A stretch of DNA of 64,000 nt from Frigidibacter albus (lineage in GTDB: Bacteria; Pseudomonadota; Alphaproteobacteria; Rhodobacterales; Rhodobacteraceae), in contig NZ_JAAAUC010000002.1 of the NCBI RefSeq assembly GCF_009908165.1, positions 434,001-498,000 on the forward strand, written 5' to 3'. Below are positions 18,254 to 31,104 of this stretch, one piece after another (positions within the stretch are counted from its first letter, which is position 1; each line of letters opens with the position of its first letter). Below the pieces are notes generated by a model, which ran no database searches, was not told where the DNA came from, and saw only the letters and a program-made list of their open reading frames with translations. Both the position numbers and the translations under genes were made by a program.

Positions 18254-18376
18254 TCAGACGAGCCCGGGAAGGTGCAGGCCGACCACCAGCATCACCATCA
18301 GCGCAACGGCGCCAGCGGCATCCTCGATCAGCGTTTCGCGCGAGCGAAGGAGGACGGATCTGATCTCTGCGAACAT
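18254..18376 (-). CDS. 40-residue single-pass membrane protein under LexA-type operators
   Basis: A short gene reading MFAEIRSVLLRSRETLIEDA and continuing into a hydrophobic helix (residues ~20-36, GAVALMVMLVVGL), with a HLPGLV end. AGGAG lies eight bases before the ATG. The N-terminal part is amphipathic and charged and probably faces the cytoplasm. About 65 bases upstream lie tandem GTTC-N7-GTTC boxes, the alphaproteobacterial LexA motif, so DNA-damage induction is inferred. By analogy with the small SOS-induced division inhibitor SidA of Caulobacter it may act on the divisome. No sequence homology to SidA is claimed. The function is unproven. Confidence 0.7.
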   Translation of the reverse strand: MFAEIRSVLLRSRETLIEDAAGAVALMVMLVVGLHLPGLV

Positions 18377-18439
18377 CGGCTGGCTCCTGTCGGGTGTTTA
18401 TGTTGCTGCTTTGTTCTCATTTTTCGGGGCGCCTGTAAA

Positions 18440-18465
18440 GAACTTTTTAAGAACTTTGACAGAAC
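18440..18465 (-). promoter_or_regulatory. Two overlapping LexA-type (SOS) boxes
   Basis: On the plus strand GAAC occurs at 18440, 18451 and 18462, exactly 11 bases apart. On the minus strand this reads GTTC-N7-GTTC-N7-GTTC. A fourth GAAC follows at 18472, one base short of the period. GTTC-N7-GTTC is the established LexA operator of Rhodobacter and other alphaproteobacteria. The local sequence is A/T-rich, as expected for a promoter. Confidence 0.7.
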
Positions 18466-18996
18466 ATCCGGGAACACGCGAGAGGAGAGATCGAGGTGAT
18501 GCGCCCAACCATCGGAACCGGCAGCGGAATCTGCCGTGCCAGCCCCCGCTCCACAAGAGCGCGGAGTCGTCCCGGCCTTGGGAGGCGCCTTCGCCTCGCC
18601 AGTCTGCGTCGGTAGCGCCCGTGTTCAGGTGTGGCGGACACCCCCTGCGGGACGCGCCCGGCGGCGATGCGGCCGCATCGCGCTCTACCCCCCCGCCAGC
18701 CCGGACCCTTGTCGTGCTTGGCCGCGCCCATGGGCTTGCAGGCGGCTGGCGCGCAGACATGGTCTGTGCATCCGCCAGCTTTGCCCGTTGGTGCTCGCGG
18801 AGATGACGACCCATGGCGCGACTCGAAGGGTGATGTTCATCTGCCCCGATCTCCGAGGCGCGGCAGGAAGGCTCGCGCGTGGAATTGGGCAGGGCCATGG
18901 CGGCGCCAGTTGGGTGGGCAGGCCGGTCAGGCTGCAGGTCGGCGGCCCTGCACGTGGCGCGGTCCCCCCCGTGCTTCGCGGCGCAGTCGATCGCCC
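18466..18996. other. 530-base gap without a convincing gene
   Basis: Between the LexA-type boxes and the 3' end of recG. Open frames exist on both strands but show no recognisable protein, and their amino acids are typical of out-of-frame G+C-rich DNA (arginine, proline, alanine). A short plus-strand frame at 18499 has GAGGTG before it, but its 38 codons read as low-complexity basic residues. It could be decayed sequence. Confidence 0.4.
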
Positions 18997-21102
18997 TTAC
19001 CCGACCGAGATCAACCGGATCGCGCGGTCCTGTTCCATCAGCCACAGCAGCACCCGCGCTGCCTGGCCGCGCGGGCCGGTCAGGGCGGGGTCCACCGCCA
19101 GCAGAGCGCGGGCGTCGCTTTGCGCCACCGCCAGCAGCGCGGCCTGGCGCTCGAGATCGGCGATGCGGAACCGAGGCAGCCCCGACTGCGCGGTGCCGAT
19201 CATGTCGCCGGCGCCGCGGATCGCCAGATCTTCCTCAGCGATGCGGAAACCGTCCTCGGTTTCGCGCAGCAACTGCAACCGGCGTTCGGCAGTGCCGCCA
19301 AGCGGCGGTTGGTAGAGCAAAAGGCAGGTGGACTCCGCCGCCCCCCGCCCGACCCGGCCCCGCAGCTGGTGCAACTGCGCGAGGCCGAAGATCTCGGCGC
19401 GCTCGATCACCATGATCGAGGCATTGGGTACGTTCACCCCCACCTCGATCACCGTGGTGGCGACCAGAACCTTGCTGCGACCGGCGGCGAAGGCGGCCAT
19501 TGCGGCGTCCTTCTCGGCGGGCGGCATCTGGCCGTGGACAAGGCCCACGACGCCTTCGCCAAGCGCGGCGCGCAACATCCCGAAGCGCTCGGTCGCGGCG
19601 GTCAGGTCCAGCACCTCGCTTTCCTCGACCAGCGGGCAGACCCAATAGGCCTGGCGCCCCTCGGCCACGGCGCGGTGCAGATGGTCCACCACCTCGTCGA
19701 TGCGTCCGGTGGAGACGAGCGCGGTGCGCACCGGCTGGCGGCCCGCGGGCTTTTCGTCCAGCAGGCTGACATCCATGTCGCCATATTGCGCCAGCGCCAG
19801 GCTGCGCGGGATCGGCGTCGCCGTCATCACCAGCACATCGGCGGCCTGGCCCTTGGCGCCAAGCTCCATCCGCTGCGCCACGCCGAAGCGGTGCTGTTCA
19901 TCGACCACCGCCAGCCGGAGGTCGTAAAAATTCACATCCTTCTGAAAAATCGCATGGGTTCCGACGAGCACATCGATCTTCCCCTCCGCCAGCGCGGCCA
20001 GTTTCGCGGCGCGGTCGGCGCCCTTGTCGCGCCCGGTGAGCAGCGCGATGCGGACCCCGGCGGCTTCGGCCATGGGCCTCAGGCTCTCCAGATGCTGGCG
20101 CGCCAGGATCTCGGTCGGGGCCATCATCGCGCCCTGCCCGCCCGCCTCGACCGCGACCAGCAGCGCAAGGAAGGCGACCAGCGTCTTGCCGGCGCCGACA
20201 TCGCCCTGCAGCAGGCGGTTCATCCGCCGGTCACTGGCCATGTCGGCGGCGATCTCGGACAGGGTGCGGGTCTGCGCGCCGGTCGGGGAATAGGGGAGCG
20301 ATTCCAAAACCTTGCGCTGCAAGACCCCTGTGCCGCGGCTCGCGCGCCCCTTGCCGCGGCGCAGGGTAGCGCGGGCCAAAGCGAGGGTCAGCTGATGCGC
20401 GAAGAGCTCGTCATAGGCCAGGCGGGCGCGGGCCGGGGCGGTCGCGGCCATATCCGCGCCCGAGGCCGGGGCATGGGCGGCGTGCAGGGCGCCCGCCCAG
20501 TCCGGCCAGCCCTCGCGCGCCTTCAGGGCGGGGTCGATCCATTCGGCAAGGTCCGGCGCCCGTTCCAGCGCCGCCGCCGCCGCCCGGGCCACCGGCTTCT
20601 GGCCGAGGCCGGCGGTCAGCGGATAGACCGGCTCCCAGGCGGGCAGGCTTGCGCCCTCCTCGGGGCGCAGGATGTGATCGGGGTGGACGATCTGCGCGAC
20701 ATTGTCGAAGATTTCGAGTTTTCCGGAAACTATGCGCCTTTGCCCGGTCGGCAGCTGGGTTTGCAGCCAGTCGCCCTTGGCGCGGAAAAACACCAGCTGG
20801 AACTCGGTCACCGCATCGCGGACCATCACCCGATAGGGGCCGCCCTTGCGCAAGGGGGGGAAATGCGCGCCCACCGTCACCTCGACCGTCGCCACCGCGG
20901 GGGGCAGATAGTCGCGGATCGAGGCGCGGGGGCGCCGGTCGACGCCCGAATGCGGCAGGGTGAACAGCAGGTCGCGCGGTTTTTCCACGCCGAGCCCGGC
21001 CATGAGCTTGGCGGTCTTCGGGCCGACCCCCTCCAGCGTTTCCAGCTCTGCGAACAGCGGGAACAGCACCGGCGGGCGGCCTTTCACGGGCGCGTCGTTC
21101 AC
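18997..21102 (-). CDS. recG: ATP-dependent DNA helicase RecG
   Basis: Remodels stalled replication forks and Holliday junctions, 701 residues. The N-terminal wedge/OB domain precedes the helicase core: Walker A GDVGAGKT near residue 300, DEQHRFGVAQR as the DEAD-like box, MTATPIPRSLAL as motif III, and QLRGRVGRG as motif VI. The start codon is GTG, one base after the ligA stop, so the gene is translationally linked to ligA. Confidence 0.97.
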   Translation of the reverse strand: MNDAPVKGRPPVLFPLFAELETLEGVGPKTAKLMAGLGVEKPRDLLFTLPHSGVDRRPRASIRDYLPPAVATVEVTVGAHFPPLRKGGPYRVMVRDAVTEFQLVFFRAKGDWLQTQLPTGQRRIVSGKLEIFDNVAQIVHPDHILRPEEGASLPAWEPVYPLTAGLGQKPVARAAAAALERAPDLAEWIDPALKAREGWPDWAGALHAAHAPASGADMAATAPARARLAYDELFAHQLTLALARATLRRGKGRASRGTGVLQRKVLESLPYSPTGAQTRTLSEIAADMASDRRMNRLLQGDVGAGKTLVAFLALLVAVEAGGQGAMMAPTEILARQHLESLRPMAEAAGVRIALLTGRDKGADRAAKLAALAEGKIDVLVGTHAIFQKDVNFYDLRLAVVDEQHRFGVAQRMELGAKGQAADVLVMTATPIPRSLALAQYGDMDVSLLDEKPAGRQPVRTALVSTGRIDEVVDHLHRAVAEGRQAYWVCPLVEESEVLDLTAATERFGMLRAALGEGVVGLVHGQMPPAEKDAAMAAFAAGRSKVLVATTVIEVGVNVPNASIMVIERAEIFGLAQLHQLRGRVGRGAAESTCLLLYQPPLGGTAERRLQLLRETEDGFRIAEEDLAIRGAGDMIGTAQSGLPRFRIADLERQAALLAVAQSDARALLAVDPALTGPRGQAARVLLWLMEQDRAIRLISVG

Positions 21103-21103
21103 C

Positions 21104-24059
<2,956 letters not shown>

Positions 24060-24110
24060 CTGGGGTCACTCCGCTTTATCCCTCGAACTTCGCCACAGTC
24101 GGGGCAAATG

Positions 24111-24126
24111 GTTAATCAGGGGTTAC
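24111..24126 (-). promoter_or_regulatory. CtrA-type binding site upstream of ctrA
   Basis: The minus strand reads GTAA-CCCCTGA-TTAAC, one mismatch from the TTAA-N7-TTAAC CtrA consensus, 52-67 bases before the ctrA start. It suggests autoregulation, as known in Caulobacter. Confidence 0.55.
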
Positions 24127-24153
24127 TCTCGCAGAGTGCAGGCCGCCTTCAAC

Positions 24154-24432
24154 TTAAAGTTGTCTATACCGCTGCAAGGTCGTCACTTTCAGCGCGGCCT
24201 CGCCATGTTGATTTACGGCGGCCCGCCAGAGATCGAATTCCTCTTCCGATAGCCCGTAGCGCTCCAGCGCGTCCTTGAGCGAGATCAACCCATAGGCGAC
24301 TGCCTTGACCACCTTCGCCTTGCGGCTGGCGACCCATCGGCGGGTCTCGGGCGGAGGCAGGTCGGCGCGGGTCATCACCGTGCCATCTGGCAGCGTCACG
24401 GCGCGGGGGCCCTGGATTTTCTTCAGATACAT
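24154..24432 (-). CDS. sciP: CtrA inhibitor SciP (DUF1153)
   Basis: Small DNA-binding protein of 92 residues. In Caulobacter SciP binds CtrA-controlled promoters and blocks CtrA activation. The family sequence is clear: GPRAVTLPDGTVMTRADLPP, RWVASRKAKVVKAV and a helix-turn-helix around EEFDLWRAAV, followed by ALKVTTLQRYRQ. GAGGG precedes the start. It lies 94 bases upstream of ctrA on the same strand, an arrangement that fits co-regulation. A 13-base tandem repeat lies just before its start. Confidence 0.93.
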   Translation of the reverse strand: MYLKKIQGPRAVTLPDGTVMTRADLPPPETRRWVASRKAKVVKAVAYGLISLKDALERYGLSEEEFDLWRAAVNQHGEAALKVTTLQRYRQL

Positions 24433-24449
24433 ACGGCTGTCCCTCGCGG

Positions 24450-24475
24450 ATCGCAGGCTGATATCGCAGGCTGAT
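24450..24475. repeat. Perfect 13-base tandem repeat before sciP
   Basis: ATCGCAGGCTGAT occurs twice head to tail, 18-43 bases upstream of the sciP start and between the divergent sciP and mnmA genes. It could be a paired operator half-site or a recent duplication. Confidence 0.6.
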
Positions 24476-24615
24476 CCGGGGCAAGCTGCCCGGACGGGCT
24501 TAAGGAGCGGTGAAACGCGGGGTTGTGAGTGTGTCGCATTTTCCTATATTCCAGCGATCTTCCGCGCCCATCCCCTGCCCCGCCCGCACGATCGGGCCGC
24601 CACAAGGCCGCCGCC

Positions 24616-25761
24616 ATGCCGCTCGACACACCCCATCCGCTCAATTCGCTCGGCTTTGCCAAGCCGCCCGCCGAGACGCGGGTGGTGGTGGCGATGTCGG
24701 GCGGGGTCGACAGTTCCGTCGTGGCGGCGATGCTGAAGGAAGAGGGCTATGACGTCGTCGGCGTCACGCTGCAGCTGTACGATCACGGCGCGGCGCTGGC
24801 CAAGAAGGGCGCCTGCTGCGCGGGCCGCGATATCCATGATGCGCGGCGCGTCGCGGAAACCATGGGCTTTGCGCATTACGTGCTGGATTACGAGAACACC
24901 TTCCGCGAGGCGGTGATCGAGGAATTCGCCGACGCCTATCTGGCGGGCGCGACGCCGGTGCCCTGCATCCGCTGCAACGAGCGGGTGAAGTTCAAGGATC
25001 TGCTGGCGACGGCCAAGGACCTCGACGCCGATTGCATGGCGACGGGGCATTACATCCAGCGCCATGTCGGCGCGGCGGGGCCGGAGCTGCATTCGGCCGC
25101 CGATCCGAACCGCGACCAGAGCTATTTCCTGTTCTCGACCACGCCCGAGCAGCTGGCCTATCTGCGCTTTCCGCTTGGCCATCTTCACAGCAAGGCGGAA
25201 ACCCGGGCGCTGGCGGCGAAATACGGGCTTTCGGTGGCGGACAAGCCCGACAGTCAGGACATCTGCTTCGTCCCCGATGGCAACTATGCCGCGGTGATCG
25301 AGAAGCTGCGGCCGGGGGCTGCGGAGCCCGGCGACATCGTCGATCTGGAGGGCCGGGTGATCGGCGCGCATCGCGGCGTGATCCATTACACCATCGGCCA
25401 GCGCCGCGGGCTTGGCATCGGCGGACAGGGCGATCCGCTGTTCGTGGTGCGGCTGGACCCGGACAGCCGCCGGGTGATCGTCGGCCCGCGCGAGGCGCTG
25501 TCCACGCGGACGGTGCCGCTGCGCGAGATCAACTGGCTGGGGGATGAGCCGTTCGACAGCCGCCCCGAATGGCATGTCGCGGTCAAGGTCCGCTCCACCC
25601 GCCCGCCGCGGCCGGCGGTGATCCGGCCGATTTCGGCGACGGAAGCCGAGGTGGAGCTGCTGGACCCCGAAACCGGGATCAGCCCGGGGCAGGCCTGCGT
25701 GTTCTATGACACCGAGAGCACCCGCATTCTGGGCGGTGGATGGATCTGGCGGGGGCGCTGA
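24616..25761 (+). CDS. mnmA: tRNA-specific 2-thiouridylase
   Basis: Thiolates U34 of tRNAs for Lys, Glu and Gln, 381 residues. I chose the ATG at 24616 ([14 protein letters not shown]). The PP-loop is [12 protein letters not shown]. The catalytic pair is the cysteine of [13 protein letters not shown] and the later [21 protein letters not shown] and [10 protein letters not shown] mark the C-terminal domains. It is divergent from sciP. Confidence 0.97.
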   Translation: MPLDTPHPLNSLGFAKPPAETRVVVAMSGGVDSSVVAAMLKEEGYDVVGVTLQLYDHGAALAKKGACCAGRDIHDARRVAETMGFAHYVLDYENTFREAVIEEFADAYLAGATPVPCIRCNERVKFKDLLATAKDLDADCMATGHYIQRHVGAAGPELHSAADPNRDQSYFLFSTTPEQLAYLRFPLGHLHSKAETRALAAKYGLSVADKPDSQDICFVPDGNYAAVIEKLRPGAAEPGDIVDLEGRVIGAHRGVIHYTIGQRRGLGIGGQGDPLFVVRLDPDSRRVIVGPREALSTRTVPLREINWLGDEPFDSRPEWHVAVKVRSTRPPRPAVIRPISATEAEVELLDPETGISPGQACVFYDTESTRILGGGWIWRGR

Positions 25762-25780
25762 GGGGGCTTGCCCTGACAGA

Positions 25781-25942
25781 GGGCAGCGCCCGTCCGCCGG
25801 GTGGGCGAGCAACAGCAGTTCTAGGCGCTTTATGGTGCGGCATCTCCCCACCGCAGGTCTACGCACATGCGTTGCGGAGCGCCCACCCGAGGGGGCGGAC
25901 GGGCGCTGCCCGGCGGCGCCAAGGCGCCTTGATTCCGGGCAA
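25781..25942. repeat. Large palindromic repeat, family 2 (copy 1)
   Basis: A perfect 18-base inverted repeat starting GGGCAGCGCCCGTCCGCC (25781-25798) pairs with 25894-25911. Inside it GGGTGGGCG and CGCCCACCC also pair, around a shared AGCAACA...TTCTAGGC core. It ends GGCGGCGCCAAGGCGCCTTG followed by ATTCCGGGCAA. The second copy is at 45931-46087. It lies between mnmA and the ABC-F gene. Confidence 0.75.
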
Positions 25943-26058
25943 GGGGGGCACAGCCCTCGGACGTTCGCGTCAACCAGAGCGGATATTTCCCACCAACCCC
26001 CGCCCCGCCCCCACGCCCCCCGTTGACGCCGCCCGCGGCCCCCTGTAGCCCCCGGCAC

Positions 26059-27885
<1,827 letters not shown>

Positions 27886-27904
27886 CAGGCCCGCTCCCGC
27901 CCCC

Positions 27905-28663
27905 TCAGTTCGGCAATGTGACGATCAACGCCCCGCGATCCGTCGCCACCACCGTATGCTCATATTGTACCACCGGCGCGGCGGGCTCGCTGTAGAGCGT
28001 CCATCCGTCAGCGCGGGTGCCCGTGCCCTCGGTCGCCCAGATCCCGCCCTTCGACAGGAACGGCTCCACCGTCAGCACGAGGCCCCGGTGGATGCGGCGC
28101 TTGTCGCGCGTGGGCCAGGTCGGCACCTCCTCGGGGTCCTCATGCAGCGCCCGGCCGACCCCGTGGCTGGCAAGGTTGCGGATCAGGGTGTAGCCCTTGG
28201 CCTGCGCAAACCGGCCCACGGCATTGCCGATCCCCGCCAGCGGCTTGCCATGCCCGACCTGCGCGATGCCGATCTGCATCGCCCGCTTGCCATCGCGGCA
28301 AAGGCGGTCCAGCGAGGGGCGCACCGGCGCGATGCGGAAACTGGCACCGGTATCGGCGAAATAGCCGGCCTTGCTGGCCGAGACGTCGATATTGACCAGA
28401 TCGCCCGCCTTCAGGACCCGCCCGCCGGGAATGCCGTGCGCGATCTCTTCATTGACGCTGATGCAGGTCGCGCCCGGGAAGTCATAGGTCGCCTCGGGCG
28501 CCGGGATGGCCCCCTCCCGCTCCAGCAGCGCGCGGCCGATGGCATCGAGCTCGCGCGTGGTCATCCCCGGCTCCATCGCCTTTGCCATCGCGTGCATTGT
28601 GCGCGCGACGATGCCGCCGATGGTTTTCAGCCCGTCCAGCTCGTCCTGATGGGTGATGGTCAT
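27905..28663 (-). CDS. map: Methionine aminopeptidase type I
   Basis: Removes the initiator methionine from nascent proteins, 252 residues. I chose the start at 28663 (MTITHQDELDGLK). The metal ligands lie in DVSASKAGYFADTGASF (two aspartates), SHGVGRALHEDPE (histidine), TVEPFLSKG (glutamate) and VVQYEHTVV (glutamate). CISVNEEIAHGIPG matches the family signature. It is convergent with the ABC-F gene. The stretch before the start is shared with the HNH gene upstream on the same strand. Confidence 0.97.
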   Translation of the reverse strand: MTITHQDELDGLKTIGGIVARTMHAMAKAMEPGMTTRELDAIGRALLEREGAIPAPEATYDFPGATCISVNEEIAHGIPGGRVLKAGDLVNIDVSASKAGYFADTGASFRIAPVRPSLDRLCRDGKRAMQIGIAQVGHGKPLAGIGNAVGRFAQAKGYTLIRNLASHGVGRALHEDPEEVPTWPTRDKRRIHRGLVLTVEPFLSKGGIWATEGTGTRADGWTLYSEPAAPVVQYEHTVVATDRGALIVTLPN

Positions 28664-28697
28664 GGAGCGCCCTTCCGGGGTGCGGCAGGGGCGCCCC

Positions 28698-29297
28698 CTA
28701 CTCTTCGAGTTCCGCGTCCCAGTAGAGGAAATCGATCCAGCTGTCATGCAGGTAGTTCGGCGGGAAGCGGCGGCCGGTGTTGCGCATCTCCTCGGCCGAG
28801 GGCTGGCGCGGCGGCTTGCGCAGCTGCATCCCGGCCTGGCGCAGCAGCTTGTTGGCCTTCTTCAGGTTGCAAGGCGAGCACGCCGCCACGACATTCTCCC
28901 AGCTGGTGATGCCACCGCGCGAGCGGGGCAGCACATGGTCGAAGGTCAGATCGCCGCGGCTGCCGCAGTACTGGCAACAGAACTCGTCCCGCAGAAAAAG
29001 ATTGAAGCGCGTGAAGGCCACGCGCTTCTGGGGTTTGACGTAATCCTTGAGCACCACCACCGAGGGTATCCGGAACTCGGCGCGCTGACTGCGCACCACC
29101 TCGTCATATTGCGCGAGGATCTCGACCCGGTCGAGGAACACCGCCTTTATCGCCTCCTGCCAGGGCCAGAGCGACAGCGGATAATAAGAGAGCGGCCGGT
29201 AATCGGCGTTGAGCACCAGCGCGGGGTAATGCTTCAGCGACGCCGGTTCGCGCACGAAACTGGTCCTGAAGTCTGCGTCTTCGCTGTGGTCAAGCAT
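28698..29297 (-). CDS. HNH endonuclease family protein
   Basis: Protein of 199 residues with a C-terminal HNH motif built on two zinc-binding pairs: CQYCG, then FDHVLPRSRGG and ACSPCNLKK. The N-terminal half (LVLNADYRPLSYYPLSLWPW) matches a widespread conserved bacterial HNH subgroup whose job is not established. It lies 34 bases upstream of map on the same strand. GGAG sits before the ATG, and a good promoter lies about 70 bases upstream. Confidence 0.88.
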   Translation of the reverse strand: MLDHSEDADFRTSFVREPASLKHYPALVLNADYRPLSYYPLSLWPWQEAIKAVFLDRVEILAQYDEVVRSQRAEFRIPSVVVLKDYVKPQKRVAFTRFNLFLRDEFCCQYCGSRGDLTFDHVLPRSRGGITSWENVVAACSPCNLKKANKLLRQAGMQLRKPPRQPSAEEMRNTGRRFPPNYLHDSWIDFLYWDAELEE

Positions 29298-29364
29298 CGT
29301 GACTCCGTCCTTGCCCTCACTGCCCGGTCCGGCACCAGAGCGGGAACCCGCCCCGGAACGATTC

Positions 29365-29392
29365 GACTATATCTGGCGTGTTCCGCCTGACA
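29365..29392 (-). promoter_or_regulatory. Sigma-70-type promoter of the HNH gene
   Basis: The minus strand reads TTGTCA, a 16-base spacer, then TATAGT, about 68 bases before the HNH start. It is a good match to the housekeeping consensus for this G+C content. Confidence 0.55.
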
Positions 29393-29506
29393 AGCCCCGT
29401 GATCTGGAATGGTGCCGTCGCAGCATCGGGTATCCCAGGAACGTGACAAGGGAATGACGCGGGCCCCGCCCGGGCGGCGGAGGATCGCCATGCCGCCTTG
29501 CGGCAT

Positions 29507-29536
29507 AAAAAAACGGCGCTCCCACGGGGGCGCCGC
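29507..29536 (-). terminator. Rho-independent terminator of the 41-residue membrane gene
   Basis: On the minus strand CGGCGC...GCGCCG is followed by seven T residues, 40 bases after the stop of the small gene. Confidence 0.8.
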
Positions 29537-29576
29537 TGTCTCACACTTGCTTGCGCCAAGGGCGCTGATGGCAGCC

Positions 29577-29702
29577 TCAGCGGCTGCGGCGGGTCGCCAC
29601 GACGCGAACGGGCTGCATCTTGCGGCGCGGCATCTGGAGGAAGGCGACAAGGACGACGCCTTGAACGGCCAGAGCGAGGGCGGCGATCAGTGCATAGTCC
29701 AT
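29577..29702 (-). CDS. 41-residue membrane protein
   Basis: Short gene starting MDYALIAALALAVQGVVLVA, one hydrophobic helix (residues ~4-22), followed by a very basic C-terminus (MPRRKMQPVRVVATRRSR). GGAGG lies eight bases before the ATG, and a strong terminator follows the stop, so this is a complete monocistronic unit. The basic tail should stay in the cytoplasm. I recognise no family. Its function is unknown. Confidence 0.65.
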   Translation of the reverse strand: MDYALIAALALAVQGVVLVAFLQMPRRKMQPVRVVATRRSR

Positions 29703-29765
29703 CTTTGGTTCCTCCAGTATCTGTTGATCCCAATGTAACCCCTCTGCAACGGGGTTCAAGGGCGA

Positions 29766-30428
29766 TCAGGCGCCAAGTCGGTCCTTCAGGAAAGAAAGCG
29801 CCACCGAAAGGCCATCGGGCGCAATTCCATGTCCGGTGCCCTTCATCACATGGCCGTAAACCTCGAATCCCGCCACCACCAGCGCGTCGCCCGCCAGTTC
29901 CATGTCGCGGAACGGCACCATCTCATCGGCATCGCCATGCAGCAGCAGCACCGGGGGTTTCGAGACCGCCTCCGCCGCCAGCAGTTCGGGCTTCAGCAGC
30001 CGGCCGGAAAAGCCCACCAGCGCCGCAATCGGCTCTGCCCGCCGCGGCGCCACCTGCAGCGCCATCATCGTGCCCTGCGAAAAGCCGACGAGCGCCAGTT
30101 GTGAAGGCAGCAGCCCTTCGGCGGCCAGTTGAGCATCGAGGAAGGCGTTCAGATCCACTGCCGCGCGCGCCAGCCCTTCGGTCGCCGCCGCCTCGCTGGA
30201 CCCGTCCAGCCAGGGGATCGGGAACCACTGCCGGCCAAAGGGATTGCCGGCACAGGGTTCGGGCGCGTCGGGGGCCACAAAAACCGTGCCCGGCAGATGC
30301 GGGGCCAGCGGATCGGCGAGGCCCAGAAGGTCGGCCCCGTCGGCGCCATAGCCATGCAGGAACACCACCATGGACCGGGCATTGCCCGATTTCGCGGCCT
30401 TGCGGCCAAATTGCAGTTCGCGCGTCAT
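29766..30428 (-). CDS. Phospholipase/carboxylesterase family serine hydrolase
   Basis: Alpha/beta hydrolase of 220 residues of the YpfH/acyl-protein-thioesterase type. The N-terminal VVFLHGYGADGADLLGLA, the nucleophile elbow GFSQGTMMAL, the aspartate in HGDADEMVPF and the histidine in GTGHGIAPDG give a complete catalytic triad. Its start overlaps the glycosylase stop by four bases, so the two are co-translated. The natural substrate is unknown. Confidence 0.9.
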   Translation of the reverse strand: MTRELQFGRKAAKSGNARSMVVFLHGYGADGADLLGLADPLAPHLPGTVFVAPDAPEPCAGNPFGRQWFPIPWLDGSSEAAATEGLARAAVDLNAFLDAQLAAEGLLPSQLALVGFSQGTMMALQVAPRRAEPIAALVGFSGRLLKPELLAAEAVSKPPVLLLHGDADEMVPFRDMELAGDALVVAGFEVYGHVMKGTGHGIAPDGLSVALSFLKDRLGA

Positions 30429-31060
30429 CGGATCCCCTCTCGGCTTCTGGCCATCCGGTAGTAAGCCCACAGCGCCCGCGCCGCAACCGCCCGGCAGGGG
30501 GACCAGGCTTCGGCCATGGTGCGGAGCTGGCGGGCGGAGGGCCGTACGGGCAGACCGAACAGCAGCCGCGCCGCCTCCTGCAGCGCAAGGTCTCCCGGCG
30601 CGAAGACATCGGCGCGGCCCAGGCTGAACATCGCATAGATCTCGGCCGTCCAGGGCCCGATGCCGGGCAGCGCCACCAGCCGCGCGATCACCTCGGCATC
30701 CGGGGCGGCGCGCAGGGCGGCATAGTCGAGATCGGCAGCCGCAATCCCGCGCAAATAGCGGATCTTCTGGCGCGACAGGCCCGCGGCCCGCAAGGTTTCG
30801 TCGCTGGCAAGCGCCAGCGCCGCCGGATCGGTCAGCCCCGCCGCCAGCATCCGCCCGTGGATCGCCGCGGCCGAGGCGACCGAGACCTGCTGGCTGACCA
30901 CCGCATCCACCAGCGCGCCGAACCCGTCCGGCCTGCGGCGCAACGGCAGGGGCTCGGCCAGCGCCGGCGCGAAGCGCGGCTCGATCCGCAGCAGGTGCGC
31001 GGCCCCTTCTGCGAGGTGGGCCGGGGTGTCGATGAGGCGGTGGGTCATGGTGTGGGTCAT
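30425..31060 (-). CDS. DNA-3-methyladenine glycosylase II (AlkA-like)
   Basis: Base-excision repair glycosylase of 211 residues with the HhH-GPD fold: the hairpin LPGIGPWTAEIYAMF is followed by the catalytic aspartate in FAPGDLALQEAA. I chose the start at 31060 (MTHTMTHRLI) because AGGGTG lies upstream; the second ATG, four codons in, has no ribosome-binding site. The protein lacks the N-terminal beta domain of E. coli AlkA, so it resembles the shorter bacterial form. It is coupled to the esterase downstream. Confidence 0.9.
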   Translation of the reverse strand: MTHTMTHRLIDTPAHLAEGAAHLLRIEPRFAPALAEPLPLRRRPDGFGALVDAVVSQQVSVASAAAIHGRMLAAGLTDPAALALASDETLRAAGLSRQKIRYLRGIAAADLDYAALRAAPDAEVIARLVALPGIGPWTAEIYAMFSLGRADVFAPGDLALQEAARLLFGLPVRPSARQLRTMAEAWSPCRAVAARALWAYYRMARSREGIR

Positions 31061-31104
31061 CTTGGCACCCTGCCCCGGCTGGCACGGCAAGGCCAGAGGG
31101 GCGC

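Noticed and set aside
18499-18615. Plus-strand frame of 38 codons with GAGGTG before its ATG
   Set aside because: Serine/arginine-rich out-of-frame-like composition and no visible homology. The ribosome-binding match could be chance.
18398-19045. Minus-strand frame of 215 codons between the LexA-type boxes and recG
   Set aside because: No ribosome-binding site and low-complexity basic composition. It also reads through the putative operators.
29320-29360. GAAC...GAAC pair before the HNH gene as a LexA box
   Set aside because: The half-sites are separated by eight bases rather than the seven required.
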